From: Alcanivorax sp. REN37
GTDB lineage: Bacteria; Pseudomonadota; Gammaproteobacteria; Pseudomonadales; Alcanivoracaceae
Reading direction: 5' to 3'
NCBI RefSeq assembly: GCF_041102775.1
Contig: NZ_JBGCUO010000001.1
Span: forward strand, 248,001 to 312,000
Length of the DNA stretch: 64,000 nucleotides
This document shows, piece after piece, positions 41,978-52,331 of this stretch. The number at the start of each line of letters is the position of its first letter. Positions within the stretch are counted from its first letter, which is position 1. The position numbers and the translations under genes were made by a program. The notes beneath the pieces are model-generated. The model did not search any database. It was not told where the DNA came from and saw only the letters and a program-made list of their open reading frames with translations.

Positions 41978-44900
41978 ATGCATTTTCTTTACCAGTCGAA
42001 CCGTCTGGAACACCTTGCCGAGCTGTTGGCACAGGTGCTGCGCGCTCAGCCGCCGGCGCCGCTGGCGGCGGAAACGGTGCTGGTACACAGCCCTGGCATG
42101 GGCACCTGGCTGCAATTGCAGCTGGCTGCTAACCGTGGCGTGGCAGCTAACCTGCGCTTCGTGCTGCCGTCGAGCTTCTTTTGGCAATTGCATCGCCGCA
42201 CCCGGCCATCGCTGCCGCCGCAATCGGTGTGGGATAAACCGGCCTTGGTGTGGCAGCTGCTGACCATCCTGCCGCAGCTGCTGGAGCACCCGTCTGCCGC
42301 GCCACTGCGCAAATACTTGCACCCTGATTCCCCGCAACGCCGCTACCGATTGTGCCGCCAACTGGCGGATCTCTATGACCAATATTTGGTGTACCGGCCG
42401 GACTGGATCCAGCAGTGGGAGCAGGGCGACGACGGCCCGGTGCCGGAGCATCTGCGCTGGCAGGCGGTGTTGTGGCAGCAGCTGAGCCAACACATTCACA
42501 GTCGCTGGCCGGAAGACGTCCACCGTGCGGCACTGATGTCGGTGGAGCATTTGCGCAGCGTGGCGCCAGAGAGTGGCTTGCAGCGACTGTTCGTATTCGG
42601 CCCCAGCAGCCAGCCGGCGGCGCAGTTGGCGGCGCTCGGTGTGCTCGGCGAACACCTCGACGTGCACCTGTTCATGCTCAATCCCTCGCAGCAGTACTGG
42701 GGTGACATTCGCAGTGACCGCCAACTGGCGCGGCGGCGGGTGGAAGCCCTACAGCAAGGCGTGCCGCTGGAGAGTTTGCCGGATGAAGTCGGCAATCCGC
42801 TGCTGGCCTCGCTCGGCCATCAGGGCCGCGAACAGTTGGAGTTGCTGCTAGGCGGTTTGTGGGGTGACGACATCCAGGACATCGACGTGTTTGACGCGCC
42901 GCAGCCGGACACCCTGCTGGGCCAGGTGCAGCGCGATATCCATGATTTGCGAGATGGCCGTGAACAACCGCAACCGCCGGCGCCGGCCAATATCGCTCTG
43001 CACTGTTGCCACAGCCCAATGCGCGAAGTGGAAGTGCTGCATGACCAGCTGTTGGCGTGGTTCGAAGCGGACCCGACGCTGGAACCGCGTGACATCGTGG
43101 TGATGATGCCGGACGTGGCCGGTTACGCACCGCTGATCGAAGCGGTGTTCAGCCGCGCCGAGCCGGTGCGCATTCCGTGGGCCATCGCCGATCGTACGCT
43201 GACGGATGAATCCCCGCTGGTGCGGGCCTTCCTGCTGATGTTGCAACCGGATCTGCACCGGTTCACGGCCAACGAACTGATGGAGCTGCTGGATGTACCC
43301 GCAGTGCGCGATCGCTACGGGCTGGCAGTGGAAGACCTGCCGCTGCTGCGCGGCTGGGTGCAAGACACCCACATCCGCTGGGGCCTGGACGGCGCCCACC
43401 GGGGGCGGCTGGGGCTGCCAGAGTTCGCCGATAACACCTGGATCAAAGGGCTGGAACGACTGCTGCTGGGTGTGGCACTGGGTGAACACAGTCAGTTGTG
43501 GCGTGCGCGTCCCAACCTTCCCGATGTCAGCGCCGCCCAAGCCGAATTGGCCGGCCGACTGGCCTGGTTGGTGCGGCAACTGCAGCAGCACCAGCAGCGC
43601 TTGGCGCGGGCCGGTGATGCCGCCAGTTGGCGCCAGAGGCTGCTGATCCTGCTCGATGATTTGTTCGCCGCTGACAGCGCCGAACCGGTGGCCTTGGAGT
43701 TGCTGCGGCGTCAGATTGGTGCCCTTAGCCAACATTTGCAGGACAGCGTTGGCGAGCGCGCGCCGGTGTCGCTGCCGTTGGTGCAAAGCTGGCTGCAAGA
43801 CCAACTCGGCAGCAGTGTCGGCGGTCAGCGTTTCCTGGCCGGACGCGTGAATTTCTGCACCCTGATGCCGATGCGCTCGGTACCGTTCCGCCGCGTGTGT
43901 CTGTTGGGCATGAATGACGATGCTTATCCGCGCCCGGAACAACCGATGGCCCACGACCTGCTGCGGTTGTTGCCGCGCCCCGGTGACCGCTCGCGGCGCA
44001 GTGAAGACCGCTACCTGTTCCTTGAAGCACTGCTGTCGGCCCGGGACGGCCTGCTAATCAGCTGGTGCGGTCGCGATGGCCGCGACAACAGCGAACGACC
44101 GCCGTCCGTGGTGCTGGCGGAGTTGATGGATTATCTGGACGCCGCATTCGAGGCGTCGCCGCCGCTGTCCCAGCAATTGCGTCTGGACCATCCGCTGCAA
44201 CCGTTCAGCCGCCGTTACTTTGGTGACGACCCGGCACTGTTCAGCTACTCGCCGTTGTGGGCCAGCGTGGCAGTGCCGATGCCGACCCCAGAGCCGCCGT
44301 CGGTGGCCAGTACGGCACTGCCGGACGGGCTGCGCCGCGCCACCCTCAACGATCTGGGCCGTTGCCTGCGCCAGCCACTGGCGTGGTATCTGGAGCAGCG
44401 GTTGGGCGTGCCCCAGGACCGCAGCGACGATGTGCTGGAAGACGATGAGCCGTTCGCAGCCGATGGCCTCACCCGCTGGCAGATCCGCCAGGAAGTGCTG
44501 GAGGCGCTGGAAGGCGGCGCCGATCCCCATGCCCGCGCGCCTTACTGGGAACACAGTGGTGCCTTGCCGCCCGGTATTCCCGGCCAAGTATTTCTCGAGC
44601 AGACGTTGGGCGAGGCCAGCGAGCAGCTGGCGCGTACCTTGGCGCTGCGGCGCGATCAGGGCACGGTGCTGCCGCCGCTGGCGCAGACACTGTACGCCGG
44701 CCCGCTCAGTTTGGATCTGACGGTGCGCGAACTGGACTGTGCCGGTTGGGATTCGGTGCAGGTGGGCAAGATCCTCAACCGGGAACCCTATGCCAAGCTG
44801 CAACGGCTCAGTGCCAGTAAAGCGCCGCTGCGGCTCGGTCGGGTACTGCCGTTTTGGCTGCAGCATCTGGCTATTAACAGTTTTGACGCGGTGCCGGAAG

Positions 44901-45274
44901 GCAGCCGCACCAGCCGTTTGCTGGGCGAAGACATGATGCTGGTGCTGTTGCCGCTGCCGGCCGCCGAGGCACGCCAAGTGCTGGAGCAGCTGCTGCAGTT
45001 CTATGGCGAGAGCCTGCAGCGGCCGCAGCCGTTCTTGCCGGAAGCGGCGTGGAAGGCCTGCCAGCTCAGTGACGAGCTGGACGAAACCGAGCGCCACGAG
45101 CAGCTGTTTGCCACTCTTTGGGGCAGCGATCGCCATCCCGGTGAGGGCCAGCAGCCGGCGTCGCTGCGGCTGTTCCCGCAGTGGAGCGCGCAGGACCTCG
45201 CCGCCCTTTACCGCCTTGGCCGCCAGTTGCTGCAGAGCCTGTGGCAATACGGGGAGCTGCATCCCTATGCATGA
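41978..45274 (+). CDS. recC: exodeoxyribonuclease V subunit RecC
   Basis: Scanning subunit of the RecBCD helicase-nuclease, which splits the duplex and recognises Chi. 1098 residues, normal for the family. The N-terminus HFLYQSNRLEHLAELLA and the internal VHSPGMGTWLQLQLA, CHSPMREVEVLHD and RRVCLLGMNDDAYPR are characteristic. Strong ribosome site AGGAAGGGG. Its stop overlaps the recB start by 8 bases. Confidence 0.96.
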   Translation: MHFLYQSNRLEHLAELLAQVLRAQPPAPLAAETVLVHSPGMGTWLQLQLAANRGVAANLRFVLPSSFFWQLHRRTRPSLPPQSVWDKPALVWQLLTILPQLLEHPSAAPLRKYLHPDSPQRRYRLCRQLADLYDQYLVYRPDWIQQWEQGDDGPVPEHLRWQAVLWQQLSQHIHSRWPEDVHRAALMSVEHLRSVAPESGLQRLFVFGPSSQPAAQLAALGVLGEHLDVHLFMLNPSQQYWGDIRSDRQLARRRVEALQQGVPLESLPDEVGNPLLASLGHQGREQLELLLGGLWGDDIQDIDVFDAPQPDTLLGQVQRDIHDLRDGREQPQPPAPANIALHCCHSPMREVEVLHDQLLAWFEADPTLEPRDIVVMMPDVAGYAPLIEAVFSRAEPVRIPWAIADRTLTDESPLVRAFLLMLQPDLHRFTANELMELLDVPAVRDRYGLAVEDLPLLRGWVQDTHIRWGLDGAHRGRLGLPEFADNTWIKGLERLLLGVALGEHSQLWRARPNLPDVSAAQAELAGRLAWLVRQLQQHQQRLARAGDAASWRQRLLILLDDLFAADSAEPVALELLRRQIGALSQHLQDSVGERAPVSLPLVQSWLQDQLGSSVGGQRFLAGRVNFCTLMPMRSVPFRRVCLLGMNDDAYPRPEQPMAHDLLRLLPRPGDRSRRSEDRYLFLEALLSARDGLLISWCGRDGRDNSERPPSVVLAELMDYLDAAFEASPPLSQQLRLDHPLQPFSRRYFGDDPALFSYSPLWASVAVPMPTPEPPSVASTALPDGLRRATLNDLGRCLRQPLAWYLEQRLGVPQDRSDDVLEDDEPFAADGLTRWQIRQEVLEALEGGADPHARAPYWEHSGALPPGIPGQVFLEQTLGEASEQLARTLALRRDQGTVLPPLAQTLYAGPLSLDLTVRELDCAGWDSVQVGKILNREPYAKLQRLSASKAPLRLGRVLPFWLQHLAINSFDAVPEGSRTSRLLGEDMMLVLLPLPAAEARQVLEQLLQFYGESLQRPQPFLPEAAWKACQLSDELDETERHEQLFATLWGSDRHPGEGQQPASLRLFPQWSAQDLAALYRLGRQLLQSLWQYGELHPYA

Positions 45275-48200
45275 ATTGCGTCCGATTGACCTAACCGGTA
45301 TGCCGCTGCACGGCCTCAACCTGATTGAGGCCAGTGCCGGTACCGGCAAAACCTATTCCATTGCTGCGCTCTACCTGCGGCTGGTACTGGGTATCGGCTG
45401 CGCGCCGGTGGCGGTGGAAAACCTGCTGGTGGTGACCTTCACCCGCGCCGCCGTGGCCGAGCTGCGTGGCCGGGTGCGGGCGCGCCTGGTGCAGGCGCGT
45501 GGCTGGTTTCAGCGTGGTGAGGCGGATGAGCCGTTCGGCCGCTTCCTGCTCGACAGTATGGCTGCGGAACCGGCGCTGGCGCTGTTGGAGCGTGCCATCA
45601 CCAGCATGGATAACGCCGCCATCTTCACCATCCACGGTTTTTGCCAGCGGGTGCTGAAGGAGTACGCACTGGACATGGGCGTCACCCTCGACGCCGAGTT
45701 TGTTGACGACGATGCCGAGCTGTTTGCCCAGGCAGTGAACGACCTGTGGCGCGCGGTGATGCATCCGCAGCAGCGGGATTGGCAGGCCGATGCGCTGCTG
45801 CGTTTGTTCGGCTCGCCGAGCGGTTTGGCGCAGGCGTTGCGGCCGCTGTGCCGGCTGCCGTTGCCGCAGTTGGTGCCGGATATCGCCAATGATGACGTGG
45901 CCGCTGCCCGTGCTGAGTTGGAGCAGTCGCTGCAACAGGCGCGAGAGCTGTGGCAGCGCGAAGGCGCCACCTTCACCGCGGCGCTGCAGGCGGCCGCCGA
46001 CGCCAAGCAATTCAACGGCAGCAAGTGGCGCTGGGTGTGGGCGGAAGGCGCGCTCAAGCATTTGGATGCTTTTGCTGCGGGTGTGGAAGCCTCGCCGTTG
46101 CGGCCCGGTAACGACTCTCACGAACGGCTGCTGGCAGAACACCTGCTGGAGCGTGCCAAGGCCGGCGCCACGGTGCCGACGTTGCCGGGCCTTGCCGTGC
46201 TGACTGAGATCGCCGCCCAGCAGCAACGGCTGGCGCCGCTGGAGCGCGCCGCACTGCTGCGCCAGTGCCGCGATCAGCTGGTGGCACGCCGCGAGCAGCT
46301 GATGCAGCAACGCAGCCAGCGCAGCGCCGATGATCTGCTGGTGGACGTGGACCGCGCCCTGCAACAGGACGATGGCGAGCGGCTGGCGGCGGCGCTGTGC
46401 CAGCGCTATCCAGTGGCGCTGGTGGATGAATTCCAAGATACCGACCCGGTGCAGTACCGTATTTTCCGCACCTTGTACCGTGATCGCCCGGATACAGCGC
46501 TGTTCATGATTGGGGACCCTAAACAGGCGATTTACCGTTTCCGCGGCGCGGACATCCACGCCTATTTGCAGGCCGCCGAAGACTGTCCGGCGCAGCAGCG
46601 CTATACCCTCGACACCAACTTCCGCTCCAGCAGCGCCATGGTGGCGGCGGTGAATCGCGTATTCGCGGCCCATCCGGTGCCGTTTGTCACCGCGGACATT
46701 CCTTTCCATCCGGTGAAGCCGGCTGGCGGCGCTGACCAGACACCGCTGCAGGTGCAGGACAGCGCGCCCCGCGGTGCGCTGACCTGGGCGCATGCTGACG
46801 CCGAGCAGGCCGGGTTGGGCAAGAGCAAGGAGCGCAGCCTGCTGTGGAGCAGCAACTGGGTGGCGGATGAAATCGCCGGTTTGCTGCAACAGGCCGCGGG
46901 CGGCAGTGCGCTAATCGGCGAGCGGCCGCTGGCGGCTGGCGACATGGCGGTGTTGGTGCGTACTCACAACGAGGCCCGTGCGGTGCGTGCGGCACTGTCT
47001 GAGCGCGGCATTGCCAGTGTTTACCGAGGCCGCGACAGCGTGCTGTCCACTGCCGTGGCTGACGATCTGGGCTTGGTATTGGCGGCGTTGGTGGAGCCGG
47101 AGCAGGCGCGTCGGGTGCGTGCGGCGCTGGCCACCAGCTTGCTCGGCTGGCCGATGGAGCAGCTGCAGCAACGATTCGAGGATGAACGCCAGTGGACGGC
47201 AACGTTGGAACAGTTCCGGCGCTGGGGACGGTTGTGGCGCAGCCAAGGTGTGCTGCCGGCGCTTTACGCGCTGCTCGAACACGAACAGGTATTGCCGCGC
47301 CTGCGCGCTCAAACCGACGGCGAGCGCAAGGTCACCGACCTGTTGCACTTGGCGGAACTGCTACAGCAGGCGGCTGGTCAGCAAGGCGGCCCGCGCGAGC
47401 TGCATCACTGGTACCAGCGCCAGCGGCAGTTGGGGCGGCAGCAAGACGTGCTGCAACTGCGTCTGGAAAGCGAAGACAACCTGGTACAGGTAGTCACCAT
47501 TCACGCCAGCAAGGGGCTGCAGTATCCGTTGTGCTTCGTGCTCGGCATGAGCAATGGGCGCGCGCTGGATCAGGCCGATCTGACGCTGACGGTGGCGGGC
47601 CAAACTCAAGTGGCGTTGTCGCCGTCAGCGTTGAGCCCGGAATTTGCCGAACAGTGGCAGCAGCAGGCGGAGCAGGAAGCGTTGGCGGAGGATGTGCGGC
47701 TGCTCTACGTTGCCCTGACGCGCAGCGTGCACCGCTGTTATGTGCTGCACACTCCGGTTGGCCAAGGCGCTGAGCAGTCGGCGTTGGCGTGGCTGCTGCA
47801 GCGCGCCGGCCAGTCACCGCAGCACGTGCTCGATCAATTGTGCGGTGATGGTTTTGTCTGGACCGCTGACGCCCCGCCCGCTGCGTCGGCGGTGGCGGAG
47901 GCCAAACTGGATGCCGCGCCGGTGGCGGCTCGACCCTTCCGCGGGCGGCTGCAGGAGCGTTGGCGCATCAGCAGCTATACCGCGCTGACGCGCCAATTGG
48001 ACGAGCCGCTGGGCGATTTCTTCGAAGCGGCGGAACCGGTGCTGTTGCCGCCGCTGCCGCGCGATGATGGCCTGACCCCGCACAGCTTCCCGCGTGGTGC
48101 CTCCGCCGGCGTGTTCCTGCACGCGATGCTGGAGGACTGGGGCCAGGGGCATCCGCTGACCGAGAGCAGTGTCAATGAGCGGTTGACTGAGTTCGGCTTC

Positions 48201-48776
48201 GATGCCGAGCAGTGGCAGTCGCCGGTATTGGCGTGGATGCAGCAGGTGATTGAGGTGCCACTGGGAGTGTTGCCGGTGCCGCTGGCGCAGCTGTCCCAGC
48301 GGCTGCCGGAGATGGAGTTCATGCTGTCGGTGCCGTCGCTGACCTTGGAGCAGTTGGATCAGCAACTCGACTGGTTGCCACCGACGTTGCCAAGACCGCC
48401 GCTGGTGGCCGAGCACTTGGCCGGCATGCTACGGGGGTTCATTGACCTGACCTTCGAATATCAGGGTCGCTATTACCTGCTCGACTACAAGAGCAACTGG
48501 CTTGGCGCCCGGACCGAGGACTACACCCACAGTGCCTTGGCGCGGGCGATGGCCGAACACCGCTACGACTTGCAGGCCGCCATTTACGCGCTGGCGTTGC
48601 ATCGTCATTTGCGGCTGACATTGCCGGATTACGACCCCGATCAGCACTTCGGTGGCGTGCTCTACCAGTTTCTGCGTGGTGTAGAGGGCCCCGCTCGCGG
48701 CGTGTGGCACCACCGCCCGGACGCTGCCGACCTCGACCGTCTGGATCATTGTTTCGGCGCCGGAGATGCCCCATGA
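45267..48776 (+). CDS. recB: exodeoxyribonuclease V subunit RecB
   Basis: 3'-5' helicase and nuclease subunit of RecBCD, 1169 residues. UvrD-type helicase with Walker A EASAGTGKTYS (K28), motif II VDEFQDTDPVQY, motif III GDPKQAIYRFRGAD and motif VI YVALTRSVHR. The C-terminal nuclease domain is intact, with GFIDLTFEYQGRYYLLDYKSN containing the metal Asp residues and catalytic Lys, and QAAIYALALHR. ATG 45267 has GGGGAG 10 bases upstream. Its stop overlaps the recD start (ATGA). Confidence 0.97.
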   Translation: MHELRPIDLTGMPLHGLNLIEASAGTGKTYSIAALYLRLVLGIGCAPVAVENLLVVTFTRAAVAELRGRVRARLVQARGWFQRGEADEPFGRFLLDSMAAEPALALLERAITSMDNAAIFTIHGFCQRVLKEYALDMGVTLDAEFVDDDAELFAQAVNDLWRAVMHPQQRDWQADALLRLFGSPSGLAQALRPLCRLPLPQLVPDIANDDVAAARAELEQSLQQARELWQREGATFTAALQAAADAKQFNGSKWRWVWAEGALKHLDAFAAGVEASPLRPGNDSHERLLAEHLLERAKAGATVPTLPGLAVLTEIAAQQQRLAPLERAALLRQCRDQLVARREQLMQQRSQRSADDLLVDVDRALQQDDGERLAAALCQRYPVALVDEFQDTDPVQYRIFRTLYRDRPDTALFMIGDPKQAIYRFRGADIHAYLQAAEDCPAQQRYTLDTNFRSSSAMVAAVNRVFAAHPVPFVTADIPFHPVKPAGGADQTPLQVQDSAPRGALTWAHADAEQAGLGKSKERSLLWSSNWVADEIAGLLQQAAGGSALIGERPLAAGDMAVLVRTHNEARAVRAALSERGIASVYRGRDSVLSTAVADDLGLVLAALVEPEQARRVRAALATSLLGWPMEQLQQRFEDERQWTATLEQFRRWGRLWRSQGVLPALYALLEHEQVLPRLRAQTDGERKVTDLLHLAELLQQAAGQQGGPRELHHWYQRQRQLGRQQDVLQLRLESEDNLVQVVTIHASKGLQYPLCFVLGMSNGRALDQADLTLTVAGQTQVALSPSALSPEFAEQWQQQAEQEALAEDVRLLYVALTRSVHRCYVLHTPVGQGAEQSALAWLLQRAGQSPQHVLDQLCGDGFVWTADAPPAASAVAEAKLDAAPVAARPFRGRLQERWRISSYTALTRQLDEPLGDFFEAAEPVLLPPLPRDDGLTPHSFPRGASAGVFLHAMLEDWGQGHPLTESSVNERLTEFGFDAEQWQSPVLAWMQQVIEVPLGVLPVPLAQLSQRLPEMEFMLSVPSLTLEQLDQQLDWLPPTLPRPPLVAEHLAGMLRGFIDLTFEYQGRYYLLDYKSNWLGARTEDYTHSALARAMAEHRYDLQAAIYALALHRHLRLTLPDYDPDQHFGGVLYQFLRGVEGPARGVWHHRPDAADLDRLDHCFGAGDAP

Positions 48777-50563
48777 CCGCCTTAGCCTGGATTGAAGAGC
48801 GTGCCCGCAGCGGCCGGCTACGGCCCCTGGATGCCGCCCTTGCGCAGTTGGTGGCCGCTCACACCGACGCCGATGATGAGCGCGTGTGGTGGATGCTGGC
48901 GGTGTCCCACCAGAGCGGGCAGGGCCATGTGTGCCTGGATCTGCCTGCGGCGCAGCGGCTGTTCGATGACGACTGCCCGTGGCCGCGGCCACAGGCGCTG
49001 CCGGATCCCGACGGCGACATTGTCGGCATCCCCGGCGACACCGCGCTGCTGATCCGCGATGGCGAGCGGTTGTATTTGGCTCGCGATTGGCAGGCGGAAG
49101 CCCAGGTGCTGTGGGCAATCCGCGCGCGTTTGCCATGGCGCACGCTACCCGGCGGGGTGCTGGCTCAGCACGCGGCGGCGCTGTTCCCTGCGGGCCACGG
49201 TGACGGCCTCGACTGGCAAAAGGTGGCCGCCATGCACGGCGTGCTGCGGCCGTTTGCGGTGATCACCGGTGGCCCTGGTACCGGTAAAACCTGGACCGTG
49301 GCGCGCTTGCTGGCGCTGCGGCTGCTGACTGCGCGGGCGCTAGACCCGCACGCCAGCTTGCCGCGTATCCGGCTGGCCGCGCCCACCGGCAAGGCGGCGG
49401 CGCGGCTGACCGAATCGCTGCAAGCCAGTTTGGCCGAGCTGGCGCTGCCGGAGGACATCCGTGCGGCACTGCCCAGCGAAGCGGTGACGCTGCACCGACT
49501 GCTGGGTATCGGCCGCGATGGCCGTCCGCGTCACAACGCCCAGCATCCGCTGCTGGTCGACCAAGTCGTGGTAGATGAAGCCTCGATGGTGGATCTGGGG
49601 CTGATGACCCAGTTGCTGCGGGCGTTGCCGGCGGATGCCGGCGTCTGTTTGGTGGGTGACCGCGACCAGTTGGCGTCGGTGGAAGCCGGCGCGGTGCTGG
49701 CGGACCTGTGTCGGTTGGCCACCGGCGCTTACTCGCCGGACTATGCGGCGCGCTTGGCGGCAGAAGGCTTGCCGGTGCCGGCTGCGGCGCAGCGGCCGGA
49801 ACAGGATTTGGTGGTGCGGCTGACGCGAGTGCACCGTTTTGGCGAACGCTCTGGCATTGCCGAGCTGGCCACCGCGCTGCGCGAACAAGATGACACCGCG
49901 TTAGCGGCACTGCGGCAGGCGCCACCGGCAGATTTGGGCTGGCTGCCTGCCCAGCGGCCGGAGGTGCTCCAACAGGCACTCGCGGCGTTGCGTCCGGTGG
50001 TGCAGGTGGCGGCGGAAGGCGCCGATCCGGCGGCGGTGCTGGCCGCGTTCGGTCGCTTCCGCGTGCTGTGTGCGCTGCGGCGTGGCCCTTGGGGCGTGGA
50101 ACAGTTCAACCAAGAGCTGGTGCGGGCCTTACGTCAGGGCGGTTTGGCCGCCGGCGAATGGTACCCGGGACGGGCGGTGTTGTTGACCCGCAACGACTGG
50201 GCGCTGGGGCTGTTCAACGGCGATGCCGGCATCACCGTGCGCGACCCGGCTGATGGCAGCCTCAAAGTGGCATTTGCCACCCTCGATGGGGCGGTGCGGT
50301 TGGTGGCGCCGGTGCGTTTGCCGAGCCATGAAGAAGCGTGGGCGATGACCATCCACAAGTCACAGGGCAGTGAGTTCGAGCAGGTCTTAGTGGTGTTGCC
50401 GGATCAGGACAGCCCGCTGCTAACGCGGGAGCTGCTGTACACCGCGGTGACGCGGGCGCGGCGGCGCCTGCAGGTGGCCGGTCCGGCCGGTCTGCTGGCG
50501 CAGGCGGCGCGGCGGGAAGTGCAGCGCCAGTCCGGTTTAGCAGAGCGTTTGCTGCGCGACTGA
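48773..50563 (+). CDS. recD: exodeoxyribonuclease V subunit RecD
   Basis: 5'-3' helicase subunit of RecBCD, 596 residues, SF1B. Walker A TGGPGTGKTWTVARLL (K172), motif II VVVDEASMVDLGLM, motif III VGDRDQLASVEAG, and C-terminal motifs AMTIHKSQGSEFEQV and LLYTAVTRARRRL. Overlaps recB by four bases, so the recCBD genes form one coupled operon. Ends 6 bases from the convergent CsaA-like gene. Confidence 0.96.
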   Translation: MTALAWIEERARSGRLRPLDAALAQLVAAHTDADDERVWWMLAVSHQSGQGHVCLDLPAAQRLFDDDCPWPRPQALPDPDGDIVGIPGDTALLIRDGERLYLARDWQAEAQVLWAIRARLPWRTLPGGVLAQHAAALFPAGHGDGLDWQKVAAMHGVLRPFAVITGGPGTGKTWTVARLLALRLLTARALDPHASLPRIRLAAPTGKAAARLTESLQASLAELALPEDIRAALPSEAVTLHRLLGIGRDGRPRHNAQHPLLVDQVVVDEASMVDLGLMTQLLRALPADAGVCLVGDRDQLASVEAGAVLADLCRLATGAYSPDYAARLAAEGLPVPAAAQRPEQDLVVRLTRVHRFGERSGIAELATALREQDDTALAALRQAPPADLGWLPAQRPEVLQQALAALRPVVQVAAEGADPAAVLAAFGRFRVLCALRRGPWGVEQFNQELVRALRQGGLAAGEWYPGRAVLLTRNDWALGLFNGDAGITVRDPADGSLKVAFATLDGAVRLVAPVRLPSHEEAWAMTIHKSQGSEFEQVLVVLPDQDSPLLTRELLYTAVTRARRRLQVAGPAGLLAQAARREVQRQSGLAERLLRD

Positions 50564-50569
50564 GCCGGT

Positions 50570-50926
50570 TTAGGCCAGCCGCGTGCCGGCTGGCACTGGG
50601 TGTTCGAAACTGGCCAGCACCACGTGGCCGTTGGCGTCGTGGGCGCCGGTCACCAGCACTTCCGACTTCACCCCGGCCACGCGCATGCTGGGAAAGTTGC
50701 ACACGCACAGCAGTTGGCGCCCGATCAGTTGCTCCGGGGTGTAATGGTCAGTGATCTGGGCGCTGGAGATGCGGGTGCCGAGCGGTCCCAGATCCAGCGT
50801 CAGCACGTAAGCGGGTTTGCGCGCCTTGGTGTTGGGCCGAGCTTCCAGCACCGTGGCGACGCGCAGTTCCACCCGCTCGAAGTCGGCCCACTCGATCAGC
50901 TCGGGGCGCGCATTGGACTCGGTCAT
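50570..50926 (-). CDS. tRNA-binding-domain protein (CsaA/YgjH-like)
   Basis: 118-residue stand-alone EMAP/tRNA-binding OB-fold protein. Motifs: WADFERVELRVATVLEARPNTKARKPAYVL, ITDHYTPEQLIGRQLLCVCNFPSMRVAGVKSEVLV. Relatives are E. coli YgjH (tRNA binding) and B. subtilis CsaA (proposed chaperone). The start overlaps the stop of the upstream trhP gene (ATGA), so it is probably translationally coupled to a tRNA-modification factor, which favours a tRNA role. Confidence 0.88.
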   Translation of the reverse strand: MTESNARPELIEWADFERVELRVATVLEARPNTKARKPAYVLTLDLGPLGTRISSAQITDHYTPEQLIGRQLLCVCNFPSMRVAGVKSEVLVTGAHDANGHVVLASFEHPVPAGTRLA

Positions 50927-52263
50927 GCCGGGTCCACGTAGCGCGCCAACAGGCCGAAGCCGAGAGCGGCATCGCTCAGTCCTTCCGGGCGCGGCACGCG
51001 CACCACATGGCCATCACCGGGTGCCACCTCGATCGCTTCACCCTTGCGGTTTTCCAGTACCTCCAGCGGGAAACGGCGGTTGCCTTCCGGAGTGATTAGC
51101 AGCACGTCATTGCCGCGCTCAAAGCGGTTTTTCACCGCCAGCGTGACCCACTGCGGGTCGGCATCGATCACTTCGCCAGCCAGCTGCTGGGTGCCGAGGG
51201 TGGAGGTGCCGGCTTCGTAGCGCTGGTATTCCTGCGGCGGATGGCGGCGGAAGAAGCCTTCGGTGTAGCCGCGGTTGGACATTGCTTCCAACTCGTCCAT
51301 CAGCTCCATGTCGAAGTCGCGGCCGGCGGCGGCGTCATCGATGGCGCGGCGGTATACCTGCGCGGTGCGCGCGGCGTAGTACACCGACTTGGTGCGGCCC
51401 TCGATCTTCAGCGAGTGCACGCCCATCTCAGTGAGTGCCTTCACATGCTGCACTGCGCGCAGGTCGCGGGAGTTCATGATGTAGGTGCCGTGCTCATCTT
51501 CGTGCATGGCGATGGTGCGGCCCGGCTCGTTGGGCTCTTCCAGCAAGATCGAACGCGGCGGCGTGTAGGTTTGCACGCTTTCTAGGTTCTGCACCGGGAT
51601 CAGGTCGCCGGTGGAGTCCTCGGCGCCGGCCACTTCTTTGTAATCCCAGCGGCAGGCGTTGGTGCAGGCGCCCTGGTTAGCGTCGCGGTGGTTCATGTAG
51701 CCGGACAGCAAACAGCGGCCGGAGTAGGCCATGCACAGTGCCCCGTGCACGAACACTTCCAATTCCATGTCCGGCACTTTCTCGCGGATGGTGGCCACTT
51801 CCTCCAGCGCCAGCTCACGCGACAAAATCACCCGGCGGATGCCCTGGCGGCGCCAGAACTCCACCGTGGCGTAGTTGACCGCGTTGGCCTGCACCGACAG
51901 GTGGATTTCCTGGTCTGGCCATTGCTCACGCACCAGCATGATCAGGCCCGGATCGGACATGATCAGTGCGTCCGGTTTCAGCTCCACGATCGGCGCTAGG
52001 TCGCGCAGATAGCTGCGTACCTTGTCGTTGTGGGGGCTGATGTTGGAGGCGAGGTAGAACAGTTTGCCCTGCGCGTGGGCCGCTTCGATGCCCTCGGCCA
52101 AGGCGTCCTCGTTCTTGAACGAGTTGTTGCGCACTCGCAGCGAATAGCGCGGCTGACCGGCATAAACGGCATCGGCGCCGTAGGCAAACGCATATTGCAG
52201 ATGCTTGAGGGTGCCGGCCGGCGACAGCAATTCGGGGCGGAAGCCGGAGGGACTTTGGGCCAT
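50923..52263 (-). CDS. trhP: U32-family tRNA hydroxylation protein TrhP (YegQ)
   Basis: Peptidase-U32-like protein of the YegQ group, required for prephenate-dependent 5-hydroxylation of U34 in tRNA. 446 residues, close to E. coli YegQ. N-terminus ELLSPAGTLKHLQYAFAYGADAVYAG is characteristic, and the conserved Cys set GRCLLSGY...GACTNACRW could bind an iron-sulfur cluster. ATG 52263 chosen by homology; the open frame to 52431 lies across a terminator hairpin. Confidence 0.92.
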   Translation of the reverse strand: MAQSPSGFRPELLSPAGTLKHLQYAFAYGADAVYAGQPRYSLRVRNNSFKNEDALAEGIEAAHAQGKLFYLASNISPHNDKVRSYLRDLAPIVELKPDALIMSDPGLIMLVREQWPDQEIHLSVQANAVNYATVEFWRRQGIRRVILSRELALEEVATIREKVPDMELEVFVHGALCMAYSGRCLLSGYMNHRDANQGACTNACRWDYKEVAGAEDSTGDLIPVQNLESVQTYTPPRSILLEEPNEPGRTIAMHEDEHGTYIMNSRDLRAVQHVKALTEMGVHSLKIEGRTKSVYYAARTAQVYRRAIDDAAAGRDFDMELMDELEAMSNRGYTEGFFRRHPPQEYQRYEAGTSTLGTQQLAGEVIDADPQWVTLAVKNRFERGNDVLLITPEGNRRFPLEVLENRKGEAIEVAPGDGHVVRVPRPEGLSDAALGFGLLARYVDPA

Positions 52264-52286
52264 GGTGGATCTCGCAGGTGATGGCA

Positions 52287-52314
52287 GCGGGGCGCCATGA
52301 TAACAGCGCCCCGC
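52287..52314 (-). terminator. Hairpin between dgt and trhP
   Basis: Perfect 9-bp stem GCGGGGCGC/GCGCCCCGC with a 10-base loop, 17 bases past the dgt stop on the minus strand. No T-run. Confidence 0.55.
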
Positions 52315-52331
52315 CACGGCAGCACCCGCTG

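Noticed and set aside
45291-46889. 532-codon minus-strand frame opposite recB
   Set aside because: Antisense shadow of the intact RecB helicase domain.
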